Below are positions 44,544 through 53,078 of a stretch of DNA of 64,000 nt, in pieces. A program made the translations under genes and the position numbers. The stretch is from contig NZ_CP062260.1 of NCBI RefSeq assembly GCF_014863545.1, positions 558,001 to 622,000 on the forward strand, written 5' to 3'. How positions within the stretch are numbered: position 1 is the stretch's first letter; every line of letters starts with the position of its first letter. The stretch comes from Paenibacillus sp. JNUCC32. GTDB taxonomy: Bacteria > Bacillota > Bacilli > Paenibacillales > Paenibacillaceae. The notes below the pieces were generated by a model, which worked only from the letters and a program-made list of their open reading frames with translations, had not been told where the DNA came from and ran no database searches.

Positions 44544-44996
44544 ATGACAGAATGGAGTGCGCTGGCCGCTGCCGCCGGCATCGTGCTGATCGCGGTTGCC
44601 GCGGTGGTCATGATGCTGTCGATTAGAAAGCTGATGCGGCGGGCTGAGACCATGCTGGGCCGGCTTGAAGAAGACAGCGCCCGATTGGCACAGGAGGCTT
44701 CGCAAGTGCTTGAGCAGGCTTCCGTCTCTTTGGAGATGATACAGCGTCAGCTGGCAGCCGGCGAAGCTTTTGCCGCTTCCATGTCCAGTGCAGCGACAGC
44801 CGTAGCCAAGACGGCCGATGCGGTTCATGCTGTTGGGAAAAAAGCTTCCATAACGGCCATTGAGCATCTGGAACGTGCTCGCCTCGATAATGAACGGCAG
44901 ATCGGGGAGATGTTCCGTTGGGTGGATGCCGGGATGACGCTCTGGCATTCCTGGAACAAATATGCCTCCAAGTCCGGCGAAGGGCAAGCCAAATAG
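44544..44996 (+). CDS. DUF948 domain-containing protein (YtxG-like)
   Basis: Protein of 150 residues with one N-terminal membrane helix (about 6-26) and a long amphipathic, coiled-coil-like segment rich in Ala, Glu and Gln. It matches DUF948, found next to YtxH in Bacillus (ytxG-ytxH), a pair induced by general stress there. ATG with AAGGAGGAG upstream. TATAAT at 44488-44493 may be its -10. The YtxH gene starts 15 bases after the stop. Confidence 0.88.
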   Translation: MTEWSALAAAAGIVLIAVAAVVMMLSIRKLMRRAETMLGRLEEDSARLAQEASQVLEQASVSLEMIQRQLAAGEAFAASMSSAATAVAKTADAVHAVGKKASITAIEHLERARLDNERQIGEMFRWVDAGMTLWHSWNKYASKSGEGQAK

Positions 44997-45011
44997 AAGG
45001 AGAGATGGGAT

Positions 45012-45374
45012 ATGAAAGAGAAGAGCAAAGGACTCCTCTGGGGAGTATTGATCGGCAGTGTTGCAGGTTCTGTTACCGCACTTCTTCTGGCTCCGAAATC
45101 CGGCAAAGAGCTTCGGGATGACATTGCTGACGGCGCACGCGGAATCGGTGCCAAGGTGCAGGAGGCAGCGGAGAAGGTAGGAGAGCAGGGCGTTAATCTG
45201 ATCGGCATCATGACGGATCGTGCCGAGCATGTCATCTCCGACATTCAGTCCTGGCGGAACCGGCAGGAGAGCTGGCTGGCAGAAGAGGAAATCGCACAGG
45301 TGTCCTCGTTTGATGAGGATTTTGAAGAAGAGGCGTATGTGCCCTCTGTTTCGGAAGAGAAGATCAACGATTAA
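45012..45374 (+). CDS. YtxH-family protein
   Basis: Protein of 120 residues. 'GLLWGVLIGSVAGSVTALLLAPKSGKELR' (about 7-35) is the glycine-zipper membrane segment and signature of the family, followed by an amphipathic helix and an acidic tail ('DEDFEEEAYV'). General-stress-associated, function unknown. Operon partner of the preceding DUF948 gene. Confidence 0.92.
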   Translation: MKEKSKGLLWGVLIGSVAGSVTALLLAPKSGKELRDDIADGARGIGAKVQEAAEKVGEQGVNLIGIMTDRAEHVISDIQSWRNRQESWLAEEEIAQVSSFDEDFEEEAYVPSVSEEKIND

Positions 45375-45437
45375 AACCAGGATCATCAGTCTTCAGCACA
45401 TCGATTACGGGAATAAGGATCACGCCAAAATACATGA

Positions 45438-45469
45438 AAAGCCGGGGCGGCGCCAAACACCCCGGCTTT
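45438..45469. terminator. Bidirectional terminator between ytxH and nos
   Basis: AAAGCCGGGG and CCCCGGCTTT form a perfect 10-bp stem around 12 bases. It is placed between converging genes and has A/T flanks on both sides. Confidence 0.8.
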
Positions 45470-45502
45470 GCTGCGTTTAGTGTTTAGCGTGGTCAGGCGG
45501 GA

Positions 45503-46600
45503 TTATTGTTCCTTGTTCCTATAATGGAAATTCGGCGAACGCATGTCATTATGATAGGATGCATGAAAAATATGCGTGGTGGCCGGCGAAACCGGAGGAA
45601 TCAGCCAGCTCCAGTCTCCGGTAAGCTCGCGCCCGGCCTGCGCTTCACGCCGTTCGAACAGACCGAACTGGGCTGCAGCCGAGTGATGGTCCACGATGCT
45701 GACGCCCGCCTTTTTGTAGGAATAAAGCACGGCCACATTGAGTTCGACCAGTGCACGATCCCTCCACAAGGTGGCTTCGCTTGAAGTCTCCAGTCCCATC
45801 AGCTTGGCGATGAGCGGAAGCTTGTTGTAACGGGCCTCATCTGCGAGGTTGCGGGCACCGATTTCGGTTCCCATATACCATCCGTTGAACGGAGCGGCCG
45901 TATACGTAATGCCCCCGATCTCAAGCAGCATGTCCGAGATGAGAGGCACCCCGTACCATTTTAACCCTTCCTCTTTAAGCTCCGGAAGATCAGGATGCTC
46001 CAGGCAGACCTCCAGCACGGAGGATTTCGGTATCGGCAGCCACTCGGGCGGCTCATTCCCCTGCTGCACCACCAGCGGCAGCACATCATGGGCGGTCAAG
46101 TCACCCTGCCAACCCATCTCCATGCATTCCTTCGTGAAGGCGATCGAAGCCGGGTCGCCAATCGTGCCGTCCGGCGTTTCGTAACCCGCATACCGAATCA
46201 ATTGATGGTTTTTGATCATTAGGGGAGCTTCCCCGGGACGCGCAGCTCTGAAAATGGTAATCGTAGGTATGATCTTTCCGCCATTGGTGGCACTCTCGAT
46301 ATGGTGGAGAAGCGCCGAAAAGATGTCGGAGGTCTCCGTTAAGTGTCTGGCATCAATGACCTTCAGGCGATCCCAAAAGAGTCTCCCGATACAGCGGTTG
46401 CTGTTTCGCCAGGCCATTTTGGCCCCGTGCGTCAGTTCCTCTATCGTATGTTCATATGTACCTGTCCGCTCGATCTGTGAGCGGATGTCGCGGATCCGGG
46501 ACTGCACTTCTTCCCCGGTCCGGTTTAACTCTGCATAACAGAGCCCGATAAACTGCTCCGCAGCCTGAAAAAGGCCCGTGCGATGTATGCTGTCATTCAC
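45503..46600 (-). CDS. nos: Nitric oxide synthase, oxygenase domain only
   Basis: Heme-thiolate enzyme of 365 residues producing nitric oxide from arginine with electrons from a separate reductase. '[12 protein letters not shown]' supplies the heme ligand C70, and '[15 protein letters not shown]' holds the arginine-binding Glu. Bacterial forms lack the reductase domain and calmodulin site, as here. GTG 46600 is chosen because AAAGGAGAA is correctly spaced; a longer frame to 46711 has no site. It is divergent from murI. NO from these enzymes protects against oxidative stress and some antibiotics in Bacillus. Confidence 0.96.
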   Translation of the reverse strand: MNDSIHRTGLFQAAEQFIGLCYAELNRTGEEVQSRIRDIRSQIERTGTYEHTIEELTHGAKMAWRNSNRCIGRLFWDRLKVIDARHLTETSDIFSALLHHIESATNGGKIIPTITIFRAARPGEAPLMIKNHQLIRYAGYETPDGTIGDPASIAFTKECMEMGWQGDLTAHDVLPLVVQQGNEPPEWLPIPKSSVLEVCLEHPDLPELKEEGLKWYGVPLISDMLLEIGGITYTAAPFNGWYMGTEIGARNLADEARYNKLPLIAKLMGLETSSEATLWRDRALVELNVAVLYSYKKAGVSIVDHHSAAAQFGLFERREAQAGRELTGDWSWLIPPVSPATTHIFHASYHNDMRSPNFHYRNKEQ

Positions 46601-46762
46601 GTGAGATTCTCCTTTTCTATACGAGCGCTTACTATAGTATAAACTACCTAAGCTCCGCATCTGGAGCAAGAGTCCTACAATTGCTTGAACATCGTATCCA
46701 AGGTTTTTCACAACGGCGCCCTTGTTGAAGATAGGGGGGAATTGGGGTAAGATTTAAGGTAC

Positions 46763-46779
46763 ATTTCGATCCGAAATGA
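46763..46779. promoter_or_regulatory. 17-bp palindrome upstream of murI
   Basis: CATTTCG-ATC-CGAAATG is a perfect inverted repeat in the nos-murI gap, 53 bases before murI. It may be an operator; the regulator is unknown. Confidence 0.35.
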
Positions 46780-46831
46780 CATATGGTATCACTGTAAACC
46801 ATGAATTTGACAAGAAGGAAGCGGTGGGTTC

Positions 46832-47638
46832 GTGCAGCAAGCAATCGCAATACTAGACTCGGGTGTGGGCGGGCTGACTGTCGCCAAAGAAGTGATGAGA
46901 CAGCTCCCGAGAGAGAAGATTATTTATTTCGGAGATACAGCCCGCGCACCCTACGGACCCCGTACACCGGAAGAAGTCCGTTTATTTACGGAGCAAATCG
47001 TAGATTATTTAATTCAATATGATCCCAAAATGATCGTTATCGCCTGTAATACGGCAACGGCGGCGGCGCTTGATTATATTTCGTCCAAAGTGCCCGTGCC
47101 GGTCATCGGTGTCATTCATCCAGGGGCACGAGCCGCCATAAGCGCAACGAAGACCGGACACGTCGGCGTGATCGGTACGGTCGGAACCATTGGCAGCGGA
47201 GCGTATACAGCGGCTCTGAAACAGCTGTCACCATATATCGGGGTAGAGAGTCAAGCCTGCCCCGAATTGGTACCGCTCGTCGAACACGGATTGTTCCGGT
47301 CCAAGGATTCCCTGCAGGTGGTGGAGCGATCGCTACGAGTCATCAAGGATACCTCCATTGATTGCCTGATCCTGGGTTGTACCCACTATCCGTTTCTCAT
47401 GAATACGATTCAAACCGTCATGGGGCCGAATGTGAAGCTGATCAGCTCCGCCGATGAAACGGCACGCGAAGTCAGCACGATTCTGTACGATAAAGGCCAG
47501 CTCGCGAGCAGCATGGAAGGGCCGGTGCATCAATTTTTCTGTACAGGAGATCCGGAAATTTTTCAGAGCATTGCAACCGAATGGCTTGGTGAGCATATCA
47601 AGCGGACGCCGGTGGTATGGCAGATTACGAAGCTATAA
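46832..47638 (+). CDS. murI: Glutamate racemase
   Basis: Cytoplasmic cofactor-independent racemase of 268 residues that makes D-glutamate for peptidoglycan. The two catalytic cysteines are C72 in 'ACNTATA' and C183 in 'GCTHYP'; 'LDSGVGGLTV' is the N-terminal signature and 'FGDTARAPYG' contacts substrate. GTG start at 46832 with a GGTGGG site. Monocistronic, ending before a hairpin at 47696. Confidence 0.97.
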   Translation: MQQAIAILDSGVGGLTVAKEVMRQLPREKIIYFGDTARAPYGPRTPEEVRLFTEQIVDYLIQYDPKMIVIACNTATAAALDYISSKVPVPVIGVIHPGARAAISATKTGHVGVIGTVGTIGSGAYTAALKQLSPYIGVESQACPELVPLVEHGLFRSKDSLQVVERSLRVIKDTSIDCLILGCTHYPFLMNTIQTVMGPNVKLISSADETAREVSTILYDKGQLASSMEGPVHQFFCTGDPEIFQSIATEWLGEHIKRTPVVWQITKL

Positions 47639-47695
47639 TTCACGGTTCATACTTTAAAGCTTATTAGAATGATTACGAATACGAGTATGCGAGGC

Positions 47696-47736
47696 AGGCA
47701 GGACAAGGGATGAGGCCCTTTCCTGCCTTTCTTTTG
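47696..47736 (+). terminator. Terminator after murI
   Basis: GGCAGGACAAGGG pairs with CCCTTTCCTGCC, loop ATGAGG, followed by a C-interrupted T run. Confidence 0.7.
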
Positions 47737-47875
47737 TTTCACGATCGCCTTCATACGATAGGAAGGGGCTTGGCGCCGTTTCGATCGGCTGCATCACTCA
47801 TGTCGGACAAGCGGCTGCTCATATACATGGATTGGACACTAATTGAAGCGGCTTAGCCGCGGAAAGGAATCCATT

Positions 47876-49078
47876 ATGCAGCAATATGTCGTACAGAAAG
47901 GCGATACACTAAGACGCGTGGCTGCCAGACATGGTCTGGCGTATGAACAGCTGATTACGGCAAATCCATGGGCCGCCCAGCAGCCGTATCTCCAGCAGGG
48001 ACAAATGCTCTATCTTCCTGCATCGCTGCGCCGGCGGTATGTCATTCAGGAGCATGATACGTTTGATCGTATTGCCAGTGCGTTCCGGTTTCGCAAGGAA
48101 GCCTTGGAAGAATTGAATCCCGGTTTATCGGCTAATCAGCTGCCCCAGGGAAAAACGATCGTTCTGCCGGGCCCAACGCATAAGCATTTGATACGGTTAA
48201 CCGGCGAATATGGGCCGGGGGATCTGGAGCGCGATATCCAAGAGATGCAGCTGCTTTACCCTGCCATCGAGTGGAGCGTCATCGGACGGAGCGTGCTCGG
48301 CAAACCCATATATGCGGCCAAAATCGGCAAAGGCCCGAAGAATCTTCACATGAATGCGGCGCTGCATGCCAATGAATGGATCACCACTCCTTGTCTGATG
48401 CGATTCATGGAGGAGTACGGCAGGGCGTTGGTCCAAGATTCAACGGTTTATCATCAGGAACCGACGGCCTGGTACCAGGACTATACGCTGTGGGTTGTCC
48501 CGATGGCAAACCCGGACGGGGTAGAACTCGTACAAGAAGGAATCACACCTCCTCATCCCTATTATGAACGTCTGCTGGAATGGAATGGCGGTCGCGAGGA
48601 CTTTCGCCGCTGGAAGGCGAATATCAACGGCGTGGATTTGGGGGACCAATTCCCGGCGCATTGGAACGAGGAAGTTGCTCGCAGGGGCAAAACGCGCCCT
48701 TCTCCGCAGGATTATGCGGGGGCTAAGCCGCTGAGCGAGCCGGAAGCCGAGACCGTCTATCAGCATACCCTGTCGATCTCTCCGGAACGAGCCGTTTCCC
48801 TTCACAGCCAAGGCAGGGAAATTTATTGGAATTACAGGGACTACGAACCTCCGGAAAGCGAGAACATGGCCAGAATAATGGGTCAGGCGGGCGGTTACAG
48901 GCCGGTGAAGCTTCAGGGGAGCGATGCGGGCTACAAGGATTGGTTCATTCAGCATTTCAGAAGACCGGGCTTTACGGTGGAGATCGGTTATGGGATTAAT
49001 CCGCTGCCGCTCGAGGATTTCGAGGACCTGTGCGTCGAGGTGGGATCGATCCTGTCGGCGTTCATGTCTTTGGAATAA
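47876..49078 (+). CDS. LysM-containing M14 peptidase (gamma-D-glutamyl-meso-diaminopimelate peptidase type)
   Basis: Protein of 400 residues. Two LysM modules (about 2-47 and 50-98, 'YVVQKGDTLRRVAARHGL' and 'YVIQEHDTFDRIASAFRF') bind peptidoglycan; an M14 zinc carboxypeptidase domain follows. Zinc ligands are H164 and E167 in 'HANEW' and a later His in 'SLHSQGREIYWN'; 'FTVEIGYG' carries the catalytic Glu. It resembles endopeptidase I of Bacillus, which hydrolyses gamma-D-glutamyl-diaminopimelate bonds in cell-wall peptides. There is no signal peptide. ATG 47876 follows AAAGGA; the longer frame from 47843 is not needed. Confidence 0.92.
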   Translation: MQQYVVQKGDTLRRVAARHGLAYEQLITANPWAAQQPYLQQGQMLYLPASLRRRYVIQEHDTFDRIASAFRFRKEALEELNPGLSANQLPQGKTIVLPGPTHKHLIRLTGEYGPGDLERDIQEMQLLYPAIEWSVIGRSVLGKPIYAAKIGKGPKNLHMNAALHANEWITTPCLMRFMEEYGRALVQDSTVYHQEPTAWYQDYTLWVVPMANPDGVELVQEGITPPHPYYERLLEWNGGREDFRRWKANINGVDLGDQFPAHWNEEVARRGKTRPSPQDYAGAKPLSEPEAETVYQHTLSISPERAVSLHSQGREIYWNYRDYEPPESENMARIMGQAGGYRPVKLQGSDAGYKDWFIQHFRRPGFTVEIGYGINPLPLEDFEDLCVEVGSILSAFMSLE

Positions 49079-49130
49079 CCTGATAATGAAACGAGAAGCA
49101 TTCCTAAACGTATACAAAGATAGAAGAATC

Positions 49131-49168
49131 GGCCGCTGCTTGTCATGGATCAAGGCAGTGGCCTCTTT
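49131..49168 (+). terminator. Terminator after LysM-M14 gene
   Basis: GGCCGCTGCTTG pairs with CAAGGCAGTGGCC (one mismatch), with TCTTTT after it. Confidence 0.8.
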
Positions 49169-49272
49169 TCGCCCTCTGATTGATTGCGGGCCGCATAGGA
49201 ATGGCCGGGATTTCTTAGAGATTCAGGAATTGGGTAATATATATTCATGCAATTGGAATGGAGGTATGCACC

Positions 49273-49548
49273 ATGAAGTGGAGAAGATTATGGTCGCTTC
49301 GGCGCTGGTCGCACGTATTCCAGCGGATATTCGGGTACTTGGCCTCTTCCCGGGTTGCTTTAGGGGACAAGCTGTTATTCCTGGTTCCGGTTGCGCTGTA
49401 CTGGGTACTGCCGGATTTCATGCCTTTCCTGCCGATCGATGATATCGGAGTCACGATGCTGCTGATGAACTGGTTCGTATCCCGCGTCGAACGGAAATAT
49501 CCGGGTTTGCTCGATGAGAACCAAGGCACGGTCAAGCGCGCAAGGTAA
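49273..49548 (+). CDS. DUF1232 (YkvA-like) small membrane protein
   Basis: Protein of 91 residues. 'LGDKLLFLVPVALYWVLPDF' and 'MPFLPIDDIGVTMLL' match the DUF1232 signature with its hydrophobic segments and P-D-x-P-I-D-D-I-G loop. ATG 49273 is preferred because GGAGG (49260-49264) precedes it by 8 bases; an ATG at 49258 overlaps the site. Role unknown; it starts a run of small conserved genes. Confidence 0.85.
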   Translation: MKWRRLWSLRRWSHVFQRIFGYLASSRVALGDKLLFLVPVALYWVLPDFMPFLPIDDIGVTMLLMNWFVSRVERKYPGLLDENQGTVKRAR

Positions 49549-49651
49549 GCGGCCTTCAGTCAGCGGCAATACGGACAGAACCCTTGCGAAAAAGTCGGCA
49601 GGGGTCTACAATAACATATTGAATGAAACATCCGTGAGGAGATGAATATAC

Positions 49652-49954
49652 GTGAAATGTAAAATTACCCGCAATGCGGCCAAAGTGATAAAGCGAGAGC
49701 TGGACAAGGAAGAAAACAAGGACAAGAAACTTCGCGTGCTGGTTACCCATGCGCATGGCGATCATGCCCACTATGGACTGGATCTGGACACACCTAAGGA
49801 AAGCGATGTCGTCGTATCGACGGATAAAGAGATCGACGTCATTTTGGAGGCTGGACAACCTTTTCTGGACGGCGTCAAAATCGACTATCTTTATTTTCCC
49901 GAGGAAGGTTTTGTCATTACGAATCCATCCCAAGGGAATCACGGCGACCACTAG
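49652..49954 (+). CDS. HesB/IscA-fold protein lacking the iron-sulfur cysteines
   Basis: Small protein of 100 residues resembling the HesB/IscA-like fold of Bacillus ('KITRNAAKVIKRELDKEENK', 'LRVLVTHAHGDHAHYGLDLD', 'DYLYFPEEGFVITNP'). A-type carriers normally use three cysteines; this protein has only C3, and the usual C-terminal C-x-C becomes H-rich 'GNHGDH'. It may not carry an iron-sulfur cluster, or may bind metal through histidines. GTG start at 49652 behind GAGGAG. Confidence 0.75.
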   Translation: MKCKITRNAAKVIKRELDKEENKDKKLRVLVTHAHGDHAHYGLDLDTPKESDVVVSTDKEIDVILEAGQPFLDGVKIDYLYFPEEGFVITNPSQGNHGDH

Positions 49955-49984
49955 GATACTTCAGAACAAAGAAGGTAATGAATA

Positions 49985-50206
49985 ATGGCTAATGATATTC
50001 GCGTCTGCGAGAAATGCAGGCATACGAAATTGAAGACAATCATCCCGAAGATTCAGAAAATGGTGCCGGATGCCGACATTAAGATCGGCTGCAAATCCTA
50101 TTGCGGTCCTTGCGGCAAACGCGCATTCATTTATATCAACGGCCGGTATGTCAGCGCACCTACAGAGGATGAGGTGCTGGCAAAGGCGCTGCCGTTTGTG
50201 AAGTAA
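49985..50206 (+). CDS. DUF1450 protein (YuzB-like)
   Basis: Protein of 73 residues with 'CEKC' and 'CKSYCGPCGKRAF' cysteine clusters, likely a small thioredoxin-like or metal-binding fold. It matches Bacillus YuzB, of unknown function. Begins 31 bases after the HesB-like gene and is probably in the same transcript. ATG behind GAAGGTAATG. Confidence 0.9.
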   Translation: MANDIRVCEKCRHTKLKTIIPKIQKMVPDADIKIGCKSYCGPCGKRAFIYINGRYVSAPTEDEVLAKALPFVK

Positions 50207-50333
50207 CCAACGGGCTGTTCGGGCCCCCAATCGAAGATTCATGGATTTCCCATTTCTACGGGTATAGTTCCTGGCTCAGCCATCCATGCTAAGAGGGCAA
50301 CAGGAACAACGACTTTAGAAGGGAGCATCCGTC

Positions 50334-50600
50334 ATGAACAGTCACGATTCCAGTCTTCACTCCAACAGTCCAAGTAACAGCGCGTTAGATTCCGTGGAGA
50401 AACTGCACCGTGCCGTATCCTCGGCCATGTCTCATCCGACGGAACAGTTAATTCAGCAAGCGGAGAATTCGTTATCCCATACAGAGCAAGCGGTCGCTCA
50501 GGTGATCGAGCAGGGGAACCGAAACGCCGTGGAATTGGCGGAAGAGTTGTTAGGTGAAGAGAAGGAACGCCTGTCCAAGCTTCGTTCGGCTAAAAAGTAA
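50334..50600 (+). CDS. Small hypothetical helical protein
   Basis: Protein of 88 residues, polar and helical after a Ser/Asn-rich first 20 residues; 'EQLIQQAENSLSHTEQAVAQ' and 'ELAEELLGEEKERLSKLRSA' suggest a coiled coil. I do not recognise a family. ATG behind GAAGGGAGC, and a strong terminator follows, which supports it as a gene. Confidence 0.7.
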   Translation: MNSHDSSLHSNSPSNSALDSVEKLHRAVSSAMSHPTEQLIQQAENSLSHTEQAVAQVIEQGNRNAVELAEELLGEEKERLSKLRSAKK

Positions 50601-50612
50601 ATCATCCTGTGC

Positions 50613-50652
50613 AAGCCCGTTCCAGAGCTTTCAAGCTTTGAACGGGCTTTTT
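50613..50652 (+). terminator. Intrinsic terminator after the 88-residue gene
   Basis: AAGCCCGTT and AACGGGCTT pair perfectly, with an inner AGCTT / AAGCT stem and T5. Confidence 0.9.
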
Positions 50653-50837
50653 GGCCAACTTATATGAAGCTGGGGCGGCCATCCTAGAAGAAGCTCAGGT
50701 GATATGTGGTGAAGCGTTTGCCAAGATGGGAAACCGACTCGAGTCAGTGTTCTATTGGGCAGGGTGGAAGAAGCAGGCGGCAAGAATAAGGGTCTTCTTG
50801 TAAGGGGACATGGTCTTATCGAAAATCGCATTAAAAA

Positions 50838-50870
50838 ACAGGCTGATCATCATGATCAACCTGTTTTTTT
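50838..50870. terminator. Bidirectional terminator near the LTA-synthase-like gene
   Basis: AACAGGCTGATCAT pairs with ATGATCAACCTGTT (one mismatch) and has T7 on the right and A6 on the left. It can stop minus-strand transcription from the gene ending at 50923. Between 50653 and 50837 no gene is supported. Confidence 0.85.
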
Positions 50871-50922
50871 GGTTAAGCGGGGCGCCTGGGTCTTGGGTTG
50901 AACCTAAATCGAAGCTGTTTTG

Positions 50923-52908
50923 TTACTCCATTTCACCCTTGCCCTGTGCTTTAAATAACTTCAACAGATCGTACGTGATGACTTGGTCCGAGATTTGCAG
51001 CTGCTTCCGGGTTTCGTCGTACCCGTCACGGCAGGCCTGGATATCGGTTGGCTGACGCGTTGTCAGATCATAACAGGTTCCACCTTCCAGCCCGGCCGTT
51101 TCAGAAGGCAGGTAGAACACCTTCTCTTCGGAAAAAGCGCCGCTGCGCAGCGGAATCAGACGCGGCTTATCATCAAACAGATGGCCCCCGATCCAGTAAT
51201 ACGGCGCTTCCGATACGCCGAGAAGATGAAGGATGCTCGGCGTCACGTTCATCATGCCGGCGGCCTCGGGATATACTCCGGCATTCCCGCCGTCAGGCAG
51301 GCGAATGAGCAGGGGGACCTGGTTCATGATCTGTTCCATGTCGAGTGCGTTCAGATCCCGTCCAAGAAACTTCTCATAGTCCGATATTTCCTTGATCGAA
51401 TTATCGTGATCGCCATAGATGAGCAGTATGGTATTATCCCACAGCCCTTGCTGCTTCATCTGCTCCTCGAACTGGCCGAAGGCTTCGTCCACATAATGGA
51501 TCGACTGCAGATAATCCCCGAACATCGTGCCTTCAAACTCTCCAGTATCCAGCTTGCGGGCATCCTTCGGGACATAATACGGATGATGGCTCGTTAACGT
51601 AATCAGGAAGGAATAGAAGGGCTGCTCGATGCCTTTCATACGATCCAACGATTGCGCGAAGAATGCTTTGTCGCTCAGCGACCATCCGAGCACATCGTTC
51701 ATTTCATAATCCTTCTTGCTGTAAAAACGGTCATAGTTCATTTCCCGATACATCGTCGTCCGGTTCCAGAAGCTGCTGTCATAGGCATGGAACACGTTTG
51801 CTGCATAACCCTGCTCCTTCAGAATCTCCGGAAGAGTATCGTACTCGCGGTCGGCATATCGCGTAAACACGGAACCCGTGGGCAGGGGAAGCAGGGAGCT
51901 GTGCGTGACAAAGTCCGCATCGGACGTTCGTCCTTGCCCGGTTTGATGGTAGAAATTGCTGAAATACATGCTGTCCTTCATCAAACGGTTGAAGTTGGGG
52001 GTAATTTCCTGCCCCCCAATCGACTGGCCAATGACAAAATTCATGAAGGCCTCCGTCTGGATCATGATGACGTTGCTGCCTTTATACTTGCCGAACAAAG
52101 CCCCGGTTCCGGATGCTTTCCCATGCTTGGCATCAAACCATGCCTTGACCTGGTTGACCTCTTCATCTGCCAGCTTCGGCTGGCCGATGAGATGATCCCG
52201 GCCGTAACGGTACAGATCATATCCGTGAAAACCGATCAGTCCCGTCACGTTATATAGCGTAATATTCCACCAATTGCCTTCAAAGAGGCCGACAGCCCAA
52301 GTATCGGACGCTTTCTTGATGGGGACGAAAGTCATCACCATGCCAAGGATGAAAACGAGCGTACCAGCTGCCAACCGGCCAAACACCCGTTTCCGCCGAT
52401 GCCGCTGAAATTCACCCGGGAACCCGTACGTTTCGGAGGTCGATGTCCGTTTGCGGAACACCATCACGGCCGTAAACGGGACGATGACAAGCCAATCGAT
52501 AAAAAAGAACAGGTCGACGCCGTGTATAAGGGAACGGATGCTGTCTCCGAGCGAGCCGACTTGCCCGGCCTGCATGAGCACCGGCACCGTTATGAAATCA
52601 TCGAAGTACCGGTAATAGATTAAATCGGCGTACAGGATCCCCGTCCATATCAGATTCAGTAGGGTTAATGAAGCAAGCCGGCCTCTTGCCGGGAGCCATA
52701 AGGTCCAGAAGGAGATCAGCAGGAGCGAGCCGACGGCGATCACATAGTCGGCCCGGTCCAGCTTCATATTGGCAATATGGAGCTGATGATCCAGCATGAT
52801 CAGCTTGTACATCATGAGGATAAGGAATAACAGATAGGCGGTGTACCGGTAATGCAGTCCTCTGGAGACCCGGCTGCGAATATCGATCCATGACGGCGAT
52901 GAGAGCAC
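50923..52908 (-). CDS. LTA synthase-family sulfatase-like membrane protein
   Basis: Protein of 661 residues with five N-terminal membrane helices (to about residue 200) and an extracellular sulfatase-fold domain. 'GRTSDADF' positions the catalytic Thr at T328, 'NVIMIQTEAF' carries a metal-binding Glu, and 'LIYGDHDN' gives further metal ligands. LtaS enzymes polymerise glycerol-phosphate from phosphatidylglycerol into lipoteichoic acid. Which paralogue this is (LtaS, YfnI, YqgS or YvgJ-like) cannot be decided here. GTG 52908 follows AAAGGAGG. Confidence 0.92.
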   Translation of the reverse strand: MLSSPSWIDIRSRVSRGLHYRYTAYLLFLILMMYKLIMLDHQLHIANMKLDRADYVIAVGSLLLISFWTLWLPARGRLASLTLLNLIWTGILYADLIYYRYFDDFITVPVLMQAGQVGSLGDSIRSLIHGVDLFFFIDWLVIVPFTAVMVFRKRTSTSETYGFPGEFQRHRRKRVFGRLAAGTLVFILGMVMTFVPIKKASDTWAVGLFEGNWWNITLYNVTGLIGFHGYDLYRYGRDHLIGQPKLADEEVNQVKAWFDAKHGKASGTGALFGKYKGSNVIMIQTEAFMNFVIGQSIGGQEITPNFNRLMKDSMYFSNFYHQTGQGRTSDADFVTHSSLLPLPTGSVFTRYADREYDTLPEILKEQGYAANVFHAYDSSFWNRTTMYREMNYDRFYSKKDYEMNDVLGWSLSDKAFFAQSLDRMKGIEQPFYSFLITLTSHHPYYVPKDARKLDTGEFEGTMFGDYLQSIHYVDEAFGQFEEQMKQQGLWDNTILLIYGDHDNSIKEISDYEKFLGRDLNALDMEQIMNQVPLLIRLPDGGNAGVYPEAAGMMNVTPSILHLLGVSEAPYYWIGGHLFDDKPRLIPLRSGAFSEEKVFYLPSETAGLEGGTCYDLTTRQPTDIQACRDGYDETRKQLQISDQVITYDLLKLFKAQGKGEME

Positions 52909-53035
52909 GAGGGTATCCTCCTTTATCTAAAACTATAACATTCTCGAAACGTTGTCTGATTTCTATGCAAGAACGTCGATAGACGCTTTTCTAATTATAG
53001 CTTGGCCCGGCATGAATTCAAACGGCGATGCAGAC

Positions 53036-53057
53036 AAAAAAGCCGCCCGAAGGCGGC
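53036..53057 (-). terminator. Minus-strand terminator after the rRNA methyltransferase gene
   Basis: On the minus strand, GCCGCC-TTCG-GGCGGC is followed by six T. The stem is perfect with a stable UUCG-type loop. Confidence 0.92.
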
Positions 53058-53078
53058 GGTTCAAGCGGCGTCATGACG

